Under the pieces are notes generated by a model, which was not told the origin of the DNA, searched no databases, and saw only the letters and a program-made list of their open reading frames with translations. Both the position numbers and the translations under genes were made by a program. Below are positions 58,301 to 64,000 of a stretch of DNA of 64,000 nucleotides, piece after piece; the first letter of the stretch is position 1; each line of letters begins with the position of its first letter. The stretch lies in contig CAUVYP010000587.1 in assembly GCA_963556195.1 (NCBI GenBank), positions 1,240,001 to 1,304,000 of the forward strand. The letters are read 5' to 3'. This DNA is from Sepiola atlantica. Taxonomy: Eukaryota; Mollusca; Cephalopoda; Sepiida; Sepiolidae.

Positions 58301-61300
58301 CGAAATTGAATGAAGGTTGATGGATTTTCGGCAAACCTCAAAAAAAAACTTGCACTCTCGCTGCCGCCAACATTTTGGCTCACGTGACACAATCGCCGTC
58401 ATTTCTGAACAGAATAGTCTTCGTTATGAACACTTAGCATATATCCCTTCATCCAGTGCATTTTTTTTTGTTTATTATTTTGTTACCTTACGAAATAGAA
58501 TGAAGGTTGATGGATTTTCCGCAAACCGCCATAAAAAACTCGCACACTCGCTGCCGCTAGCATTTTGGCTCACGTGACACAATCGCCGTCATTTATTAAC
58601 AGAATAGTCTTCGTTATAAACACTTAGCATATATCCCGTCCCCCTAATGCAGTTTTTTTGTTTATTATTTTGTTACCTTACGAAATTGAATGACGGTTGA
58701 TGGATTTTCCGCAAACCGCCAAAAAAAACTTGCACTCTCGCTGCCGCCAGCATTTTGTGACACAATCGCCGTCATTTATGAACAGAATAGTCTTCGTTAT
58801 GAACACTTAGCATATATCCCGTCCCCCAATGCAGTTTTTTTGTTTATTATTTTGTTACCTTATAAATAGAATGAAGGTTGATGGATTTTCCGCAAACCGC
58901 CATTAAAAACTCGCACTCTCGCTGCCGCCAGCATTTTGGCTCACACGACACAATCGCCGTCATTTATGAACAGAATAGTCTTCGTTATGAACACTTAGCA
59001 TATATTCCGTCCCCCAATGCATTTTTTTTGTTTAATATTTTGTTACCTTACGAAATAGAATGAAGGTTGATGGATTTTACGGAAACCGGCCAAAAAAACT
59101 CGCACTCTTGCTGCCGCCAGCATTTTGGCTCACGTGACACAATCGCCGTCATTTATGAACTGAATAGTCTTCGTTATGAACATGTAGCATATATCCCGTC
59201 CCCCAATGCAGTTTTTTTGTTTATTATTTTGTTACTTTACGAAATTGAATGAACGTTGATGGATTTTCCGCAAACCGCCAAAAAAAACTTGCACTCTCGC
59301 TGCCGCCAGCATTTTGTGACACAATCGCCGTCATTTATGAACAGAATAGTCTTCGTTATGAACACTTAGCATATATCCCCTCCCCCAATGCATTTTTTTT
59401 TGTTTAGTATTTTGTTACCTTACGAAATAGAATGAAGGTTGATGGATTTTCCGCAAACCGCCATTAAAAACTCGCACTCTCGCTGCCGCCAGCTCACGTG
59501 ATACAATCTCCGTCATTTATGAACAGAATAGTCTTCGTTATGAACACTTAGCATATATCCCGTCCCCGATGCAGTTTTTTTGTTTATTATTTTGTTACCT
59601 TACGAAATAGAATGAACGTTGATGGATTTTCCGCAAACCGCCAAAAAAAAAACTCGCACTCTCGCTGTCACCAGCATTTTGGCTCACGTGATACAATCTC
59701 CGTCATTTATCAACAGAATAGTCTTCGTTATGAACACTTAGCATATATCCCCTCCCCCATTAATTTTTTTTGTTTATTATTTTGTTACCTTACGAAATTG
59801 AATGAAGGTTGATGGATTTTCCGCAAACCGCCCAAAAAAACTCGCACTCTCGCTGCCGCCAGCATTTTGGCTCGCGTGACACAATCCCTGTCATTTATGA
59901 ACTGAATAGTCTTCGTTATGAACATGTAGCATATATCCCGTCCCCCAATGCATTTTTTTTGTTTATTATTTTGTTACCTTACGAAATAGAATGAACGTTG
60001 ATGGATGGACCGCAAACCGCCAAAAAAAACTTGCACTCTCGCTGTCACCAGCATTGTGGCTCACGTGACACAGTCGCCGTCATTTATGAACAGAATAGTC
60101 TTCGTTATGAACACTTAGCATATATCCCCTCCCCCATGCATTTTTTTAATGTATTATTTTGTTTACCTTACGAAAAAGAATGAATGTTGAGGGATTTTCC
60201 GCAAACCGCCCAAAAAAACTCGCACTATCGCTGCCGCCAGCATTTTGGCTCACGTGACACAATCGCCGTCATATATGAACTGAATAGTCTACGTTATGAA
60301 TATGTAGCATATATCCCGTCCCCCAATGCAGTTTTATTGTTTCTTATTTTGTTACCTTACGAAATAGAATGAACGTTAATGGATTTTCCGCAAACCGCCC
60401 AAAAAAACTCGCACTCTCGCTTCCGCCAGCATTTTGGCTCACGTGACACAATCGCCGTCATTTATGCACTGAATAGTCTTCGTTATGAACATGTGGCATA
60501 TATCCCCTCCCCCAATGCATTTTTTTTTTTTATTATTTTGTTACTTTACGAAATAGAATAAAGGTTGATGGATTTTACGGAAACCGCCAATAAAAACTCG
60601 CACTCTCGCTGCCGCCAGCATTTTGGCTCACGTGACACAATCGCCGTAATTTATGAACAGAATAGTCTTCGTTATGAACACTTAGACTATATCCTCTCCT
60701 CCATTAATTTTTTTTGTTTATTATTTTGTTACCTTACGAAATAGAATGAACGTTGATGGATGGACCGCAAACCGCCAAAAAAAACTTGCACTCTCGCTGT
60801 CACCAGCATTTTGGCTCACGTGACACAATCGCCGTCATTTATGAACAGAATAGTCTTCGTTATGAACACTTAGCATATATCCCCTCCCCCATTAATTTTT
60901 TTTGTTTATTATTTTGTTACCTTACGAAATTGAATGAAGGTTGATGCATTTTCTGCAAACCGCCATAAAAAACTCGCACTCTCGCTGCCGCCAGCATTTG
61001 GCTCATCTCCGTCATTTATGAACAGAATAGTCTTCGTTATGAACACTTAGCATATATCCCCTCCCCCATTAATTTTTTTTGTTTATTATTTTGTTACCTT
61101 ACGAAATTGAATGAAGGTTGATGGATTTTACGGAAACCGCCCAAAAAAACTCGCACTCTCGCTGCCGCCAGCATTTTGGCTCACGTGACACATCGCCGTC
61201 ATTTATGAACTGAATAGTCTTCGTAATGAACATGTAGCATATATCCCGTCCCCCAATGCAGTTTTTTTCCGCAAACCGCCAAAAAAAACTCGCACTCTCG

Positions 61301-62940
61301 CTTCCGCCAGCATTTTGGCTCACGTGACACAATCGCCGTCATTTATGAACTGAATAGTCTTCGTTATGAACATGTAGCATATATCCCCTCCCCCAATGCA
61401 TTTTTTTTTGTTTATTATTTTGTTACCTTACGAAATAGAATGAAGGTTGATGGATTTTACGCAAACAACCAAAAAAAAACTCGCACTCTCGCTGTCACCA
61501 GCATTTTGGCTCACGTGACACAATCGCCGTCATTTATGAACAGAATAGTCTTCGTTATGAACACTTAGCATATATCCCCTCCCCCATTAATTTTTTTTGT
61601 TTATTATTTTGTTACCTTACGAAATAGAATGAAGGTTGATGCATTTTCCACAAACCGCCATAAAAAACTCGCACGCTCGCTGCCGCCAGCATTTGGCTCA
61701 CGTGATACAATCTCCGTCATTTATGAACAGAATAGTCTTCGTTATGAACACTTAGCATATATCCCCTCCCCCATTAATTTTTTTTGTTTATTATTTTGTT
61801 ACCTTACGAAATAGAATGAAGATTGATGGATTTTACGGAAACCGCCCAAAAAAACTCGCACTATCGCTGCCGCCAGCATTTTGGCTCACGTGACACAATC
61901 GCCGTCATTTATGAACTGAATAGTCTTCGTTATGAACATGTAGCATATATCCCGTCCCCCAATGCAGTTTTTTTGTTTATTATTTTGTTACCTTACGAAA
62001 TAGAATGAACGTTAATGGATTTTCCGCAAACCGCCAAAAAAAACTCGCACTCTTGCTTCCGCCAGCATTTAGGCTCTCGTGACACAATCGCCGTCATTTA
62101 TGCACTGAATAGTCTTCGTTCTTAACATGTAGCATATATCCCCTCCCCCAATGCATTTTTTTTTGTTTATTATTTTGTTACTTTACGAAATAGAATAAAG
62201 GTTGATGGATTTTACGGAAACCGCCAATAAAAACTCGCACTCTCGCTGCCGCCAGCATTTTGGCTCATGTGACACAATAGCCGTAATTTATGAACAGAAT
62301 AGTCTTCGTTATGAACACTTAGCATATATCCCCTCCCCCATTAATTTTTTTTGTTTATTATTTTGTTACCTTACGAAATTGAATGAAGGTTGATGGATTT
62401 TACGGAAACCGCCCAAAAAAACTCACACTCTCGCTGCCGCCAGCATTTTGGCTCACGTGACACATCGCCGTCATTTATGAACTGAATAGTCTTCGTTATG
62501 AACATGTAGCATATATCCCGTCCCCCGATGCAGTTTTTTTGTTTATTATTTTGTTACCTTACGAAATAGATAAAGGTTGATGGATTTTACGGAAACCGCC
62601 AATAAAAACTCGCACTCTCGCTGCCGCCAGCATTTTGGCTCACGTGACACAACTGCCGTCATTTTTGAACTGAATAGTCTTCGTTATGAACATGTAGCAT
62701 ATATCCCCTCCCCCAATGCATTTTTTTTGTTTATTATTTTGTTACCTTACGAAATAGAATGAAGGTTGATGCATTTTCCGCAAACCGCCATAAAAAACTC
62801 GCACTCTCGCTGCCGCCAGCATTTGGCTCACGTGATACAATCTCCGTCATTTATGAACAGAATAGTCTTCGTTATGAACACTTAGCATATATCCCCTCCC
62901 CCATTAATTTTTTTTGTTTATTATTTTGTTACCTTACCAA

Positions 62941-63701
62941 ATAGAATAAAGGTTGATGGATTTTACGGAAACCGCCAATGAAAACTCGCACTCTCGCTGC
63001 CGCCAGCATTTTGGCTCACGTGACACAATCGCCGTCATTTATGAACAGAATAGTCTTCGTTATGAACACTTAGACTATATCCCCTCCCCCAATGCAGTTT
63101 TTTTTGTTTATTATTTTGTTACCTTACGAAATAGAATGAACGTTGATGGATTTTCCGCAAACCGCCATAAAAAACTCGCACTCTCGCTGCCGCCAGCATT
63201 TTTGCTCACACGACACAATCGCCGTCATTTATGAACGGAATAGTCTTCGTTATGAACACTTAGAATATATCCCCTCCCCCAATTCATTTTTTTTTGTTTA
63301 TTATTTTGTTACCTTACGAAATAGAATAAAGGTTGATGGATTTTACGGAAACCGCCAATGAAAACTCGCACTCTCGCTGCCGCCAGCATTTTGGCTCACG
63401 TGACACAATCGCCGTTATTTATGAACAGAATAGTCTTCGTTATGAACACTTAGACTATATCCCCTCCCCCAATGCAGTTTTTTTTTGTTTATTATTTTGT
63501 TACCTTACGAAATAGAATGAACGTTGATGGATTTTGCGCAAACCGCCATAAAAAACTCGCACTCTCGCTGCCGCCAGCATTTTTGCTCACACGACACAAT
63601 CGCCGTCATTTATTAACAGAATAGTCTTCGTTATGAACACTTAGAATATATCCCCTCCCCCAATGCATTTTTTTTTGTTTATTATTTTGTTACCTTACGA
63701 A
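62941..63701. repeat. Tandem duplication of a 380-bp satellite dimer
   Basis: 62941-63320 and 63321-63701 differ at about 5 substitutions and one T in a homopolymer (about 98-99% identity), far closer than neighbouring monomers. Each dimer has one TTTTACGGAAACCGCCAATG monomer and one with TTTTTGCTCACACGACAC. Confidence 0.92.
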
Positions 63702-64000
63702 ATAGAATGAAGGTTGATGGATTTTCCGCAAACCGCCAAAAAAAACTTGCACTCTCGCTGCCGCTAGCATTTTGGCTAACGTGATACAATCTCCGTCATT
63801 TATGAACAGAATAGTCTTCGTTATGAACACTTAGCATATATCCCATCCCCCATTAATTTTTTTTGTTTATTATTTTGTTACCTTACGAAATTGAATGAAG
63901 GTTGATGGATTTTCCGCAAACCGCCAAAAAAAACTCGCACTCTCGCTGCCGCCAGCATTTTGGCTCACGTGACACAATCGCCGTCATTTATGAACTGAAT

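Larger units (their letters stand above)
46441..64000. repeat. ~188-bp satellite array, about 94 monomers, open on the right
   Basis: The unit, read from the E-box, contains in order TCACGTGACACAATCGCCGT, CATTTATGAACAGAATAGTC, TTCGTTATGAACACTTAGCA, TATATCCCCTCCCCCAATGC, a T-run of 7-9, GTTTATTATTTTGTTACC, TTACGAAATAGAATGAAGGT, TGATGGATTTTCCGCAAACC, GCC plus an A-run of 7-8, and CTCGCACTCTCGCTGCCGCC. The first E-box lies at 46463 and the last at 63964. Units are mostly 186-190 bases, with occasional deletions (for example about 46500, 49060, 56970, 57830, 61270). A unit of 189 is 63 codons, which explains the recurring about 61-codon open frame that starts at TTGATGG and stops at GAATGA in almost every unit; the frame follows unit length and shows no sign of selection, so I do not annotate it as a gene. 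The leftmost units are shortest and most degenerate, as expected at an array edge. The right end lies outside the window. Confidence 0.98.

Noticed and set aside
46441..64000. Dozens of about 61-codon open frames in the satellite, all similar
   Set aside because: They recur because the monomer is about 189 bases (63 codons) and starts at TTG, not ATG, in most units. Unit-length changes shift the frame freely with no sign of maintenance.
46441..64000. CRISPR array
   Set aside because: The repeats are about 188 bases, contiguous and without unique spacers, in a eukaryotic context full of retroelements.
46441..64000. CENP-B box in the satellite
   Set aside because: CTTCGTTATGAACACTT matches the first half of the vertebrate box but lacks the CGGG half and has the central A displaced.

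Overview
This window is eukaryotic, repeat-dominated, AT-rich DNA from an invertebrate animal. The basis is the content: two families of apurinic-endonuclease LINEs, Ty3/Gypsy LTR elements, Helitron-like ends, tRNA-like SINE heads, very long (TA)n tracts and a large tandem satellite. There are no bacterial operons. A mollusc, possibly a cephalopod, would fit this mixture, but that is an inference that cannot be proven from the sequence alone. No host gene could be identified with confidence. Two weak coding candidates are listed, at 37946-38202 (-) and 45388-45654 (+).

Layout. Positions 1-2.7 kb are AT-rich and hold a 76-bp tandem array interrupted by a 221-bp solo LTR with a clean 5-bp target duplication. 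Positions 3.0-5.3 kb hold a 3'-truncated LINE (family A, minus strand) with an almost intact endonuclease domain. Positions 5.54-8.19 kb are 884 perfect triplets, (ATG)259-(GTG)46-(ATG)579. Positions 8.4-18 kb carry small tandem arrays, GA- and TA-rich tracts, two Helitron-like 3' ends, a tRNA-like sequence and a long inverted repeat (arms about 164 and 182 bp, 644-bp spacer). Positions 18.1-18.8 kb hold a LINE 3' fragment.

Positions 18.8-25.4 kb hold a Ty3/Gypsy element (plus strand: 5' LTR, primer-binding site, broken gag, protease, RNase H, integrase). Its gag zinc-knuckle region is split by a second LTR element on the minus strand (about 19.66-23.17 kb, direct repeats plus gag and protease). 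Positions 26.1-27.1 kb hold a pair of tRNA-Asp-like repeats and a LINE A fragment with a short CCCTAA run. Positions 32.0-35.2 kb hold a decayed LINE of family B (plus strand) whose 3' tail is present three times in tandem. It is followed directly by a 89-bp x ~15 array (35.2-36.5 kb) and another LINE A scrap. Positions 36.7-44.6 kb hold an unnamed dispersed repeat (R1), two more LINE A 3' ends, a possible hAT-like non-autonomous transposon and a GC-rich insertion. Positions 44.7-44.9 kb hold three perfect CRE palindromes upstream of a TATA box. Positions 46.44 kb to the window end are one satellite array, with a monomer of about 188 bp and about 94 copies, running off the right edge.

The most unusual objects are the satellite (a palindromic E-box octamer in most monomers, traceable multi-monomer duplications, a very recent 380-bp dimer duplication), the giant uninterrupted triplet tract with its single GTG island, the nested LTR elements, the long inverted repeat and the triple-CRE/TATA cluster. 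All coding sequences recognised belong to mobile elements and nearly all are broken.
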